Assembly (NCBI GenBank): GCA_949825065.1
Contig: OX463856.1
Location: 13,887,238-13,951,237, forward strand
Direction: 5' to 3'
Length of the DNA: 64,000 nt
Source: Odontocerum albicorne
Taxonomy: Eukaryota > Arthropoda > Insecta > Trichoptera > Odontoceridae
A program made the translations under genes and the position numbers. Each line of letters opens with the position of its first letter. Positions within the stretch are counted from its first letter, which is position 1. The notes under the pieces are model-generated. The model ran no database searches, was not told where the DNA came from, and was given only the letters and a program-made list of their open reading frames with translations. Of the stretch, positions 19,725 to 29,699 are shown in pieces.

Positions 19725-20835
19725 ATCGGGTGACCGACAGAGGAGTATAGCACTCCACGTCATAAAGTCAGGAGAGAATTAGTCCGGATTCTCGTAGTCA
19801 AAGCACATAAAGGGAGCATGGCCAAGTAATAAATAGAGTATAGCCTCTTTGTTGTTACAATAACGGTAGAGTTAATTGTGTATTTTCTCTTTTGAAATTA
19901 GAGAACGTGGTCGGGTGACCGGTATCTGAGTAAAAAGCTGTTTCTCGTCGTAATAGAGAGAGCGTAGTTGAGTAGTCTCTCTTTAGAAACTAAAGAGCGT
20001 GGTCGAGTGACCAGTAGTCGAGTATAGAACTGTTTCTCGTCGTAATAGGGAGATCGTAGTTGAGTATTCTCTCTTTAGAAACTAAAGAGCGTGGTCAGGT
20101 GACCACTACTTGATAATGGAACTCTTTGTCGGCGTAACAAAGAAATCGTTAGTTTTTGTTATCCCTTTTGAAATTAGAGAACGAGGCCAGGTGATGAGAA
20201 TCGATTTTAGCACTCTTTTGTCTTTGTAAAGAACGAGAGAGTTAGTTTGTTATCTCTTTTGAAATTAGAGAACGTGGTCAGGTGACAGGAAGTCGCTTAT
20301 AGCACTCTTTTGTCGTTGTTAATAACGAGAGAGTTATTTGAGTAATCTCTCTTTAGAAACTAGAGAGCGTGGTCGGGTGACCAGTGATTGAGTAGAGAAC
20401 TCTGTCTTGATGAAGAGAGCATTAGGGGAGTATTCGCTCCTTAAACTAAAGATCGTGGTCGGATAACCAGTGATTCAGTAGAGAACTCGGTCTTAATGAA
20501 GAGAGCGTTAGAAGAGTATTCACTCTTTAAGCTAAAGATCGTGGTCGGGTGACCAATAATTGTGCATAGAGCCCTCTATTGTCTTAATAAACAGAGCGTT
20601 AGAGGAGTACTCGCTCCGTAGAACTAAAGAGCGTGGCTAGGTAACCAGAGTGCGAGTATAGCCTCTTTGTGGTTGTAGTAACAGGAAAGTTGATAGTGTA
20701 TTATCTCATTGTAGACTGGAAAGCGTGGCCAGGTGATAGCTGGAGATTATAAAATTCTGGTCGTTTTACCAGAAACGGAGTTGGGAACTCAGTTTGGAAC
20801 TCGGTTGGAACTGGAAAGCGTGACCTAGAGTCAAA
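19725..20835 (+). repeat. 92-bp tandem repeats with an inverted-repeat core
   Basis: About twelve units. The core GTGGTCGGGTGACCAG or a variant recurs near 19902, 19995, 20087, 20180, 20272, 20364, 20452, 20537, 20629, 20722 and 20817 (spacing 85-95, mostly 92-93). The core is a short inverted repeat, TGGTC-GGGT-GACCA, and the copy near 20087 reads GGTCA-GG-TGACC. Between cores, CTCTTT.GAAA.TAGAGA and AACTCTTTGTCG blocks recur. The outermost units are the most diverged. Confidence 0.9.
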
Positions 20836-22403
20836 TTATTTGATTTACCATTCTTGTCTTGTAAGAGGGAAGGATTACAGGGGTTATTCTCTTATAAGAA
20901 TACGGCTGAAGTTTAGTAGCTGCATAAATATTATATAAATTGACTATTGAATACAGTATAGCTTAGAATAGACCTTATGCGGTGAGTCCGTCGTCACGCG
21001 ATAAGGACGCAAACATATGATATGGGTCCGGTCCTGAGCACAGCTTCTGTGCCCGGGTGGATTATAGATAAGCTGATAGTTGACAGTGCAGTGATGGGTT
21101 CGTCAGCGCCTAATTGGGAGTCATTCATGGTTAGGAAAATGGTTCTTAAAATAATTAAATTAAATATTTTGTTATATACCTTGAGGGTGTACAGTGTCGG
21201 GTTCCTTGGTGAATGACAGTTTAGTATGTCAAGTGACGTCACCGGTGCGAATTTATTATTGCACAAGGGTGAATGAATAAGTGAGCTGGCCGTGGGCAAT
21301 CTCGTATGGATTCATTTCCATATGTTTTATGTATGGGCTGGTATTCAACCCGGTGACTTAACCAAAGAATACCTGGCGTTCAATGAACCTGAGCCTGGAC
21401 CACGAGTGGCGGAATGCTGAGAGCCTAGAGTAGGATTATATGTATCTCAACGAAGGACTTAGGTCCTTCTGAAGTAAGAATTCATGTAATACATAGATGA
21501 TTAGTACCGTTTGTAGAAGGTACACGTATTACATTCAGGATCAAATTGCTCTTGTGTAAGCGAGCTTAGGTATTGGGTTACCTAACAGCTGTTGTGGTTT
21601 ATTTAGTGGTAATTGTTACCTTCTCATTAGATTCCCTATCGGGATTATTGGCTGCAGAAGTTAGGGCATTAAGTGAAGAAATTCTTGGAAGTCTTCAGAA
21701 TTTCGTATTAGGGAAGGTTTGTCTCCCAAATTGTTATCTTATCTGATAGGAATTCGTGAGGTATTCCGAACTTCTTGGGGGAGAGGTGTACCCTTCCCCC
21801 GGGAGTAGCGTTCCAAAGATTGTACAAAGGATTCAGTAGAGTATCCATCGTGGATAATTGCTTTGCGCTAATGCTATCGCTGGACAGTGGTCCGTAAGTT
21901 TAATAGCAATAGAATTGTTCAGTAGTGCTATGGAGTAGGTGTTGCTTTCCACCGAGTTGAATTTTGGAAAAGGTTGTACAGATGGTACAGTGGAATATCC
22001 GTTTCGGATAGTTGCACGCAGTAAATGTTAGTTTTTGGACGGGTTCCATGATGATAATAGCCGTTGATGTGTTCGGAGTTTTCTTGTTGGGGAAGTGTAG
22101 CATTCCACGGAGTAGAAGGGCTATAGTATTGAAGCAAGTCATCTTGTTGACGAATTGACTCCTGTTGAGTGTGGAGTATATACTTTGAAATAAAAAATTA
22201 ATTATTTTTTTTTTGTTGTTGTTGTGTAAAATGTTATAAAATAATTTGTTCTGTCGAAGCACTCACCGAGTACGGGGTCGCAAGTTAGTCTGTGAGGCAG
22301 CGCAATGAAAGGTTTATGGGAAGTGTGGAGGTTGTAGTGGTGCTGCTGGGAGGAATAAGGATAAGAGTATGGTGCGTTCTCGAATGAACTTTGACAGAAT
22401 TTA

Positions 22404-22575
22404 TGTAACTGTTACGGTAATTGCCGTTCTATTTTTGTTTTGTTTTGAACTTGTACCAAATTTATGTAACTGTTACGGTAATTGCCGTTCTATTTTTTGT
22501 TTTGTTTTGAACTTGTACCGATTTTATGTAACTGTTACGGTGATTACCGTTGTATTGTTTGCTCTGTTTTGAGTT
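22404..22575 (+). repeat. 61-bp triplet tandem repeat
   Basis: Units start at 22404, 22465 and 22527 with TGTAACTGTTACGGTAATTG and continue through a T-rich stretch and GAACTTGTACC. Each contains the near-palindrome ACGGTAATTGCCGT. The third copy is truncated. Confidence 0.9.
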
Positions 22576-23234
22576 TTGGGATAAGAGCTCTGGTTACTGT
22601 AGTGTTGGCAGCATGCGTCATGACTGGGGGCTGCGTTTCTTGGATAGCTAAATCTCGAAACGAACCCGTGCCCTTGTGGTCGGACGTATGGTGGGTCTCG
22701 CTCGGTAAATTGAATTCCCGGATTTTTGTTGTTTATTATTGTCTCCTTACTTTGGCTCGGTGTGAATCACCGAGAGGCCCTGGGCAGCCTTAAGAGTCCG
22801 GGTTGGGAGAAGCTAGCCTCCCAACCGATAAAGGTTTTGAAGATGGCCTGAAAATACATCTGGGATGGATTGCTGTGTGTCTCCATCACGGGCCTCATGA
22901 ACCCAAATTAGCGATTGCGATTACAGATGTGTTCTGTCATGCTCATGTTTCGGGCTAGGGTGGCTTCGGTTCGGGAGGGTCGCGTGTCTGTCGCTCGGAT
23001 CCTAGATGACCAAAGTTGTGTAAGTGGTATCACGTGATTCTTGGCTCTGTTCTGGGGGTCCGTAGACGCGTCCTGCTGTCAGCCGGGGCTACTTGCCAAT
23101 TTTCTATCATGTTTTGTGTTTTTTTTTTAAGGAACTAAGGCTCCATCTATACAGTTACCATTCTGTGTGGTGGTGAATTGTTACTGCAACGGTTGTCCAG
23201 ACCTTGGAGTCTGAGGAAACCCAAGTTATGTGTA

Positions 23235-23333
23235 AAGTTCTGTGTGAACTTAAGGAGATTTAAGTCCTCGAAAATGGTTCTGTGTGAACCATAGGTTATT
23301 TGTAATTTAACGTATAAGGTTCTGTGTGAACCT
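23235..23333 (+). repeat. Three short hairpins with constant TGTGT loop and covarying stems
   Basis: 23235-23251 AAGTTC-TGTGT-GAACTT; 23274-23292 ATGGTTC-TGTGT-GAACCAT; 23317-23333 AGGTTC-TGTGT-GAACCT. The loop is identical and the stem bases change on both sides together (A:T versus G:C). This suggests selection for RNA folding or a protein-binding hairpin rather than simple sequence repeats. Confidence 0.7.
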
Positions 23334-23624
23334 CTTGAGAATTGTAAATGATGAATATTGGCAATTGCGAAATTTATTGTTATCTTTGTTGTTGTCATTT
23401 CCCCCGGAAGTGGCCGGAAGTTTGGACCGTCTTGTGCTGTGTGCCAGGGGCGGTCGTATTGTGGGAAGCGCCCGTGATATGGGGCCGCTTTAGAAATTAT
23501 CGGTTCCCGACTGTGCAGTAAAGGGAAGGGCGAGGAAAAGAAATGTGTTGTAAAGTGTTGTCTTTGGTGTATCAAGGGAAGTGGGATTGTAATTTTGTGT
23601 TGAGCCATGTGGATGGTTGGTTGG

Positions 23625-23717
23625 ACGGAATCCACATTGAAAGGGGAGAATTTCAGGAATCACCTTTGAAGATAATCCACATTGAAAGGGGAGAATTTCA
23701 GGAATCACCTTTGAAGA
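23625..23717 (+). repeat. 45-bp tandem duplication
   Basis: Two essentially identical copies of a unit containing ATCCACATTGAAAGGGGAGA and TTCAGGAATCACCTTTGAAG lie back to back, so this is a recent duplication within the element. Confidence 0.9.
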
Positions 23718-24337
23718 TCAGCTGGTTCATAGGTTGGCCCGTGACCTACAGTGAATCCGCTATAGTCAGCCTTTGGGAGAAGACTGCAGATTTGTTTTAT
23801 TATTTTTGGTTAAGCTGTGTCCATTTCTCAGAAAATTGTAATGAGAGAATGGCTTAACTGATTTGTTTCCCTCTTGGTCAACATTTGATTGTTAGTTGAC
23901 CTTGCTGTTTAATATTTTATTAATTGTATTGCCAGATTGTATAGTATTATTTTAATTTCTTTTTTTGTGTGATTTGATTTTATTAGTATTGTATCAATTT
24001 CCTGTAAACTTGTACCATTGTGTATTTTTTTTTTTGTGTAAGGAGTTGGGAAGGATTGTTTCCCGCTCCTGTGTAACCGGCTATGTGTTGAAGTTAAATT
24101 GTTTAGGAGCCTAGTTAAGGAAAGGTTTTACGTGGTTCCCTTCCTCGTGGTCGGTCTTACACCAATTAAGACTACACCTATGGCAAATGCTGACTAGAGA
24201 TAAATCGGCCACGAAACCGTATCCGGTGAGGGGTACATACACCCCTCGCTCCTTAGAAACATCTCTCGGACTGATGCGTCTGTGATATACGGAGGATAAT
24301 TTTTTTTTTGTTTGTTTTTTTTTGTTCTTTCAATAAC

Positions 24338-24348
24338 TTAGGGTGGGG
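24338..24348 (+). promoter_or_regulatory. Polypurine-tract candidate
   Basis: TTAGGGTGGGG abuts the 3' LTR. A purine-rich block in this position primes plus-strand DNA synthesis in LTR elements. It is short and has one internal T. Confidence 0.6.
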
Positions 24349-25205
24349 TGTTAGGACTATATTTGTTAAATTGCATACTTCACGTCCTCGAAATTGTTAA
24401 TTCGCGACATATCATAATTTATGAAACTTGTGGTGTCGAGACCATGTGCTTGCCTTGAAAACAGGAAGATTAAAATATTATGAAATACTTGAATATTTTA
24501 AAATACTAAAGACAATAAAATAAGGGTAACTACCCTTGCAGTCAGGTACATTTTTATTCAATGACAACATTGTCACGGGCGACTTTGGTCGAGATTGGCA
24601 GCACTGTTTCTTTGTATTTCCTTGCCAAGGGGAAGCCGGCGCTAGCTGGCTCCTCCTATTCCGTGCAGAACGTGGTGAGGTTCAGACGTGGGTCCGACGC
24701 TGCTCTTCCTCATATATCACAGAACTCCAGGACGCCATCTTGATTACGGGTGAATATTATTCCTCCTATTTTGAATGTGGATTTCATCGCCACGCTAAAT
24801 ACCCACCGAGTAAAAATAATTTCAAATTGTTATTGAAATCATCCTTGCCAAATACAACACATTTCTTCTTGCCAGTTTTAAACTTTTTTTTCTCGACATT
24901 CGTCGAGTTTTTTTTATATATTCTTTTTTTCTTTTTTTCTTTTTTTTTACAATATAATAAACTGTTTCATTCCAAATCATACTTGTTTAATTGTGTCGCC
25001 TGTCCCTGCGAGAGTTGAAAGAGAGTTATTCAGAGTTAAGGAACCCAACGAATCCCTGAGATCTAGAAGTACTTGTCTCATAAGAAGCCGGCGGAGCTGC
25101 CCGGAATATGTGACACCTCATATGTTGGTAATGTTTTATAACTAATATATGTATTTTTTTTTGTGTACAACCTAATATTGTTTTAAATAGGAAAGAGGTG
25201 TGACA
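24349..25205 (+). repeat. 3' LTR (857 bp)
   Basis: Same length and ends as the 5' LTR, two substitutions by eye. Followed by ATTC (25206-25209), the right target duplication. Confidence 0.97.
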
Positions 25206-25251
25206 ATTCTGTTGTTCGGAAAGTGATTATGCTCGTAAGCCATAGTATTTT
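25206..25251. repeat. 78-bp satellite, last interrupted unit
   Basis: ATTCTGTTGTTCGGAAAGTG and GCTCGTAAGCCATAGTATTTTA complete the unit broken at 14066. The array then stops abruptly at the truncated LINE that starts about 25252. Confidence 0.9.
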
Positions 25252-26136
25252 AGGAGTGCTAATATAAAACACTCTCTCATGGCGAGATCAAATAAATGAG
25301 GTAAGCCGAAGGATCTTCTTCAGCCTTCATTCCCTTAAAGTGTTGCAAAGATTCCTAACAACCAAAACCAAAATTTTACTCGTACAATCTCTGCTCTTTC
25401 CGATTCTGGACTATGCGGACGTATGTTACTTAGATGTTACAGAGGAACAGCTAGACAAATTACAGCGTCTTCAAAATGTGTGTCAAATATTAATTTTCAG
25501 TCTACATAACATAAGTACAATCATATAACTTAATACCAGAAGGCATTGAACTGGTTGAATGTAAGAAAAAGACACCAAATTCACATATTGTCTATTGTAT
25601 AATATCCAAAACTGTTCCGCCGCCCCCTCTTATCTCGCCGAACATTTTCAGCGTCTTTCCAATCATGGATGAGCGCTACGCTCAAACAGAGATTGTTTAT
25701 TGGCCTTTCCAGTTCACCGCTCCTCTTTCTTTACGTCGTCCTTTACTGCCCATGCAGTGAGACTCTGGAATCAGTTACAAACCTATATAAGACTCGCTCC
25801 GTCCTTGGCATGCTTTAAAAAGCGACTGAAAAACTCTTAATTTCTAGTCAGTAAAATAACGTGTTTCATTCCTAATTTTCCTTTTTCTTTCCTCTGCACC
25901 ATCCCTTTCTTTCCTTTCGATTGATGATATCTCACTTTATATGAAAAAGAATGTTCGGGTGATTGTCCGTCTTTGTGGGGTTCTTTGGCATTTGCTCACG
26001 TATATGTTTATGGATTCGTGGGATTTCGTGATAACTTGCTTAATTTACTTTTGTCTGGTTGGTTGGAAGAGATTGCCATCTGGCAATAAGCCCGCCAGAT
26101 TGTATTTGCAATAAAAGTGCTAAATAAATAAACAAA
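25252..26136 (+). pseudogene. LINE family A, copy 1 (C-terminus and 3' tail)
   Basis: A 5'-truncated non-LTR retrotransposon, CR1/jockey-like in its C-terminal region. Readable parts include 'KTKILLVQSLLFPILDYADV' and 'EEQLDKLQRLQNVC'. Later blocks are frameshifted but match the intact minus-strand copy at 48665-49600. The 3' tail has GGTTGGTTGGAAGAGATTGC, 'GCAATAAGCCCGCCAG', then 'GCAATAAAAGTGC' and a TAAATAAATAAA end. It begins at GGAGTGCTAATA, exactly where the satellite stops. Confidence 0.85.
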
Positions 26137-26245
26137 TATTTTATATTATCAGTATCTCAGTTATGACACGTGTTGTATAATTCTGGTTATTCTTGAGAGA
26201 AGCCTTGATTTGGTTGCCATCAGAGCGGAAATATTAAAAAAAAAA

Positions 26246-26325
26246 TATAGGTTCTAACGAGAGACGAACCCATAGCCCCCGGGTAGAGAGACATGCGTCT
26301 TACCAACTAGGACACGGAGGTCGTC
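26246..26325 (-). mobile_element. tRNA-derived SINE head
   Basis: The minus strand reads a tRNA-like sequence with CCTAGTTGGTAAGACGCATG as box-A region, a CCCGGGGGC variable part and GGGTTCGTCTCTCGTTAGAAC as box B. Confidence 0.65.
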
Positions 26326-26390
26326 ACACCTATGTAGAAATCTTCAAAAGATCACTAACTTCTAGCTCTCCCTGTATCAAAGAGCCGCTT

Positions 26391-26578
26391 TGATAACTTT
26401 TACATATTTTTTTAATTTGACATCATTAAAATTACCCACATTATCACAACCACATTGTATTTGACGTGATCGTGTCATCCTGATAACTTTTATATATTTT
26501 TTAAATTTGAAGATGCGACGTCATTAAAATTACCCACATTATCAGAATCACGTTGTATTTGACGCGATCGTGTCATCC
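26391..26578. repeat. Two-unit tandem repeat (90 and 98 bp)
   Basis: 26391-26480 and 26481-26578 both begin TGATAACTTTTA and end 'GATCGTGTCATCC', with TCATTAAAATTACCCACATT in the middle. The second unit has an 8-bp insertion (GAAGATGCGACG region). Confidence 0.9.
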
Positions 26579-26579
26579 T

Positions 26580-27115
26580 TTTAGCGTCTACAGTTTTGTT
26601 GCAGCAATCTTAATTTTGATCCATAATAATAAGTTTGTTATACTTTAAATTAAAATGTTATCTTGCAAAAACGATGAATAACTTATAGTTAGTTTTAACA
26701 AAATGATAAGTCAGTACGTTTCCAGAACGAAACTAGAAATTTTGAATAACGTAGAATTTAAATGGCGTATCGTATTGATCATAACAAGGTTTTCTCATAG
26801 ACAGGAAACTCTAAATAAACTATGAACAACCAAATTTATTTGTTTACAAATCAAAAATATAAAGTGAGATTGATATGGGAATCAAATATTTCAGTACTTA
26901 TGTTATGTTATAAATTTAGAAGAATCAGGAATTCTCAGTGATAAACTGATTTATATATTTCTGTTTAACAGTCGAATTATCTCTTCTTAGTAAATACATT
27001 TTCCCCATTGTTATTTTATGTCTTATAATCATATTAAAAAGTGAGAGCAGTCAAATAATATTTGAAAATAAATTTACATTAATCAAATAATTTCTTGTTA
27101 TTTGTTGAGTCAAGC
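26580..27115. other. AT-rich stretch, nothing recognised
   Basis: No gene or element recognised. Confidence 0.5.
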
Positions 27116-27117
27116 AC

Positions 27118-27245
27118 CGTTTATTCTACTTTATATAACGGTATAGCCCTACCGGTTTCAAGGTTTTCACCTCACCTCATCAGGAGAACACAGAGAAGAC
27201 TTCTTGAGACAAATATCTCATTTGTTCTTCCCTGATGAGGTGATA
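27118..27245. mobile_element. Penelope-like tails in inverted arrangement
   Basis: A minus-strand tail (GTTTATTCTACTTT, CCCTACCGGTTTCAAGG, CACCTCATCAGGAGAACA) is followed about 30 bp later by a plus-strand restart, TGTTCTTCCCTGATGAGGTG. It is a looser version of the palindrome at 45818-45963. Confidence 0.6.
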
Positions 27246-27764
27246 CATACATAATTAATAACTATTAAACCATAACTATGACTACATCTAATGTAACGTA
27301 CAAATATAAGTACAACTGATTTTATATTGTTTGATGACTGAATAATTGGATACAAAACACGCGGTATTTGACAATTGAATCTGTCACTATTGTTAATTAG
27401 TAACTGATTTAGCTACGCTTCATATACAAGTCGATGTCAATAAGATAAGGATTTCGGTAATGTTTGGCTAAAGTAGATTGAACAGTACGCCCTATAATTT
27501 AATATATGTGTATTCCTGGTTGAGTTAACATGTTTATTCTGGAACAAAATTGACTATTCTTGAGAACCTCAATTTTACAGTTTATTTTCTATGTACATAC
27601 ATACCATCGCACAATTTATCGTTGCTGTGAGTCCAAGGTCAAATTGTCATATCTTGACATTCATTCTTCGACTCCCCTACATCTATGCATTTTCTCTTAC
27701 AGCTGTAAATTATTTTTTCCTTTATTCAAAACCTTTATCTTTTAAAATTTTTAGTAGCTTGGTC
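27246..27764. other. AT-rich stretch, possible LINE C remnant
   Basis: Mostly unassigned. 27595-27720 (ACATACATACCATCGC, then a T/C-rich tract) resembles the antisense end of LINE family C but is too decayed to call. Confidence 0.35.
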
Positions 27765-28529
27765 TAAAGGCGCAATTCGACTGAGGCAACTCTGAACGAC
27801 ATGAGGCATGCGACATGTTTCCTAGTGTTGCCTGTTCCTAGGTGTGCGACTATGTGCCACAATTTTATGTCACATGCGGGTTTTGACTCCCCGAGTCACA
27901 TGCGCTTTGTCGTCAATACGTGTAGCATGCGTCTTAAACAATTCCATGGAGGCAATGTTAGTTTGGTACATTATGTCTTTACAAACAATCGAGGCGGCTG
28001 CATATTTGGTAATAGTTTTGAATCGTAGACAAAAAAAAAGCCATGGTGTTGGAGAAGAGAATTATATATTGGTAGTCAAGACGCTCAGAATGATGAAAAG
28101 CTGAACGCCAATTCTTGATTTTTTTTTCACATCAATTACAGTGCAATCGTATTTACTCACTAACTGCTTCAGTTTATCATTTTTTATCCTGTTGTCTTTA
28201 TAATCACTAATTTTATTATTCTATAACTCCCGTGAATTATGATAATCTTCAATAAACAAGGTAGTTTTATCAATAATCCACTCCATGTCGCACGCTACAA
28301 GCCACTCCGATCAGCTGACTGTCCGATAACGGCGACATTGTTCGACACGCTGAAACACGTCGAAAAGTGACGCTTGTGTCCCGGCAACAACAATCAACAT
28401 GTAACATGCTACAAAGGTACTTGCTTCTGGTCGCTTCGTGTTCCTTCGATTGAAAGACTGTGTGTAGCATGCGTCAATGCCGCATGCTACATGTTGCCTA
28501 AATGTTGTCTCAATGGAATTGCGCCTTTA
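27765..28529. mobile_element. 761-bp TIR element with TA flanks
   Basis: Ends 27767 AAGGCGCAATTCGACTGAGG and, reversed from 28527, AAGGCGCAATTCCATTGAGA; similarity continues inward (GCAAC, then CATG-GGCATGCG versus CATGTAGCATGCGG) for about 55 bp. Flanked by TA on both sides. GCATGCG/AGCATGCG motifs recur as subterminal repeats. No transposase frame is visible. TA flanks fit Tc1/mariner; a Harbinger-type TWA reading (TAA/TTA) is an alternative. Confidence 0.75.
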
Positions 28530-28740
28530 CGATGCTTTTTTGGCAGTCTACTATCACTCCCACGTAAGTTTTTTTTTCACAGTATATTTAAAATTATTTT
28601 ATTCCCTTATCTGCTGAAAAATCTATGTACAAATTAATACAATTTGAATTGTATTTTATTACATTGTCTTTGTATAGATCAAACCTAGTGAGCACATTGG
28701 CATGTGACATTATCTTTCACATATCAGAAAAATATTAATG

Positions 28741-28838
28741 AGGGCTTAAGTAAAAATCAGACTGCAATTTAAAAAAAAATACAGTTTTCAACGGGAATCG
28801 AACCCGTTATCCCTCGATTAAAAGAAAATTGTCTTAAG
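28741..28838 (-). mobile_element. tRNA-derived SINE, truncated
   Basis: Body 'AAATCAGACTGCA' then CAACGGGAATCGAACCCGTT, a box-B region in reverse. The box-A half is missing or mutated. Confidence 0.5.
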
Positions 28839-28958
28839 ATGGTCTCATAGGTTGTCTCAATATGTACAAATCCCCAATTCGACATTTCATTGCATTATAC
28901 TTTCGTTGTATAAAGAACAACATAATATCTTCCAAATAACAAGAAATATGTTAAAGAG

Positions 28959-29070
28959 GCTTTAAGTGAAAACCAGACTAGAACCTGTATATGTCCCAAC
29001 AGGAATCGAACCTTCAACGTCCGCGTTGGGAGACAAGCGTCTTACCAACTAGGCCATGGACGTCGTCGTC
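28959..29070 (-). mobile_element. tRNA-derived SINE
   Basis: Reversed, it reads GACGTCCATGGCCTAGTTGG, TAAGACGCTTGTCTCCCAAC and GTTCGATTCCTGTTGGGACA, then the body 'CTAGTCTGGTTTTCACTTAAAG'. Head and body order match the SINE at 54285. Confidence 0.75.
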
Positions 29071-29264
29071 TACGTATAAAGGTACCATACGAATGAGGAA
29101 CTTAATTTATCGTTCCAATTAATATATAGGTTAACAATTTAATAATTTATTATCAAAATAAATTACACTTTTATGTGTTTTCTTAACGTAACACAGTAAC
29201 AGTTTAAAAACAAATGATAACTTGTCAGTACCTCCCAAAAAACTAACAATTAGTGACAGGTAAT

Positions 29265-29690
29265 AAAAAAAGCTTAAGATCCTCTACAAGACAATTATTA
29301 GACCCGTTATACTACACGGAACCGAGAGTTGGCATTTAAAGAAAAATAGGATAAATTTATTAATGTCGCTACGGTGGTCACTGAGAGTCACTCGATTGGA
29401 TAAGATACGAAATGAACGAATTCGGGAAGCAACTAAAGTGGCGCCAATATAAGATAAAACCCGAGAAGCACGACTATGTTGGTATGGGCACGTGCAACTG
29501 CGGGATGAAGGATCTACTCTCAAGACAGCCACAAATTATCAACTCCCAAATAGACGCAGAGGTAGACCCAAGAAGATATGAGAAAGTGAAGGAGCACATG
29601 ACGAGATTTGGACTATCACCGAGTAATGGGCGAGATTGAGAGAGATGAAGGAAAAAGATCCAGGCAGCCGACCCCAAATGGATGTGATAA
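29265..29690 (+). pseudogene. RTE-like LINE C-terminal fragment
   Basis: Frames alternate but read in order: 'LKILYKTIIRPVILHGTESW', 'LRWSLRVTRLDKIRNERIRE', 'ARLCWYGHVQLRDEG', 'NRRRGRPKK' and 'AADPKWM'. This series is typical of the region after the RT palm in RTE-clade elements. Several stops and shifts mark it as dead. Confidence 0.8.
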
Positions 29691-29699
29691 GGAAAAGGA

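Larger units (their letters stand above)
19715..24348 (+). other. 4.6-kb non-coding 3' region of the LTR retrotransposon
   Basis: No env-like or other credible gene lies between pol and the 3' LTR. The longest frames (22482-22793 plus; 23147-23635 minus) are short, contain translated tandem repeats and lack domains. The first could encode one hydrophobic stretch ('ALVTVVLAACVM'), too little to call an envelope. The region is a patchwork of repeat systems listed separately, plus a degenerate ~170-bp doublet around 21775-22125. Its base composition matches gag-pol more than the host flanks. Confidence 0.8.
14067..25205 (+). mobile_element. Complete Ty3/gypsy LTR retrotransposon, 11.1 kb
   Basis: Order: 857-bp 5' LTR, primer-binding-site candidate, ~0.5-kb leader, gag, pol in the -1 frame (protease, RT, RNase H, integrase), a 4.6-kb non-coding region, a short purine-rich tract, 857-bp 3' LTR. 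The domain order RT-RNase H-integrase defines Ty3/gypsy. There is no env-like frame. The internal part is much more GC-rich than the flanks. The LTRs differ at only two positions by eye (T14559 vs A24841; C14640 vs T24922), both frames are intact and the target duplication is perfect, so the insertion is recent and may still be competent. Confidence 0.97.

Noticed and set aside
22482..22793. Possible env-like membrane protein downstream of pol
   Set aside because: Only one hydrophobic stretch, first part is translated tandem repeat, no signal peptide, cleavage site or cysteine pattern.
23147..23635. 162-codon minus-strand frame in the retrotransposon
   Set aside because: Antisense to the element, contains translated hairpin repeats and has no recognisable domain.
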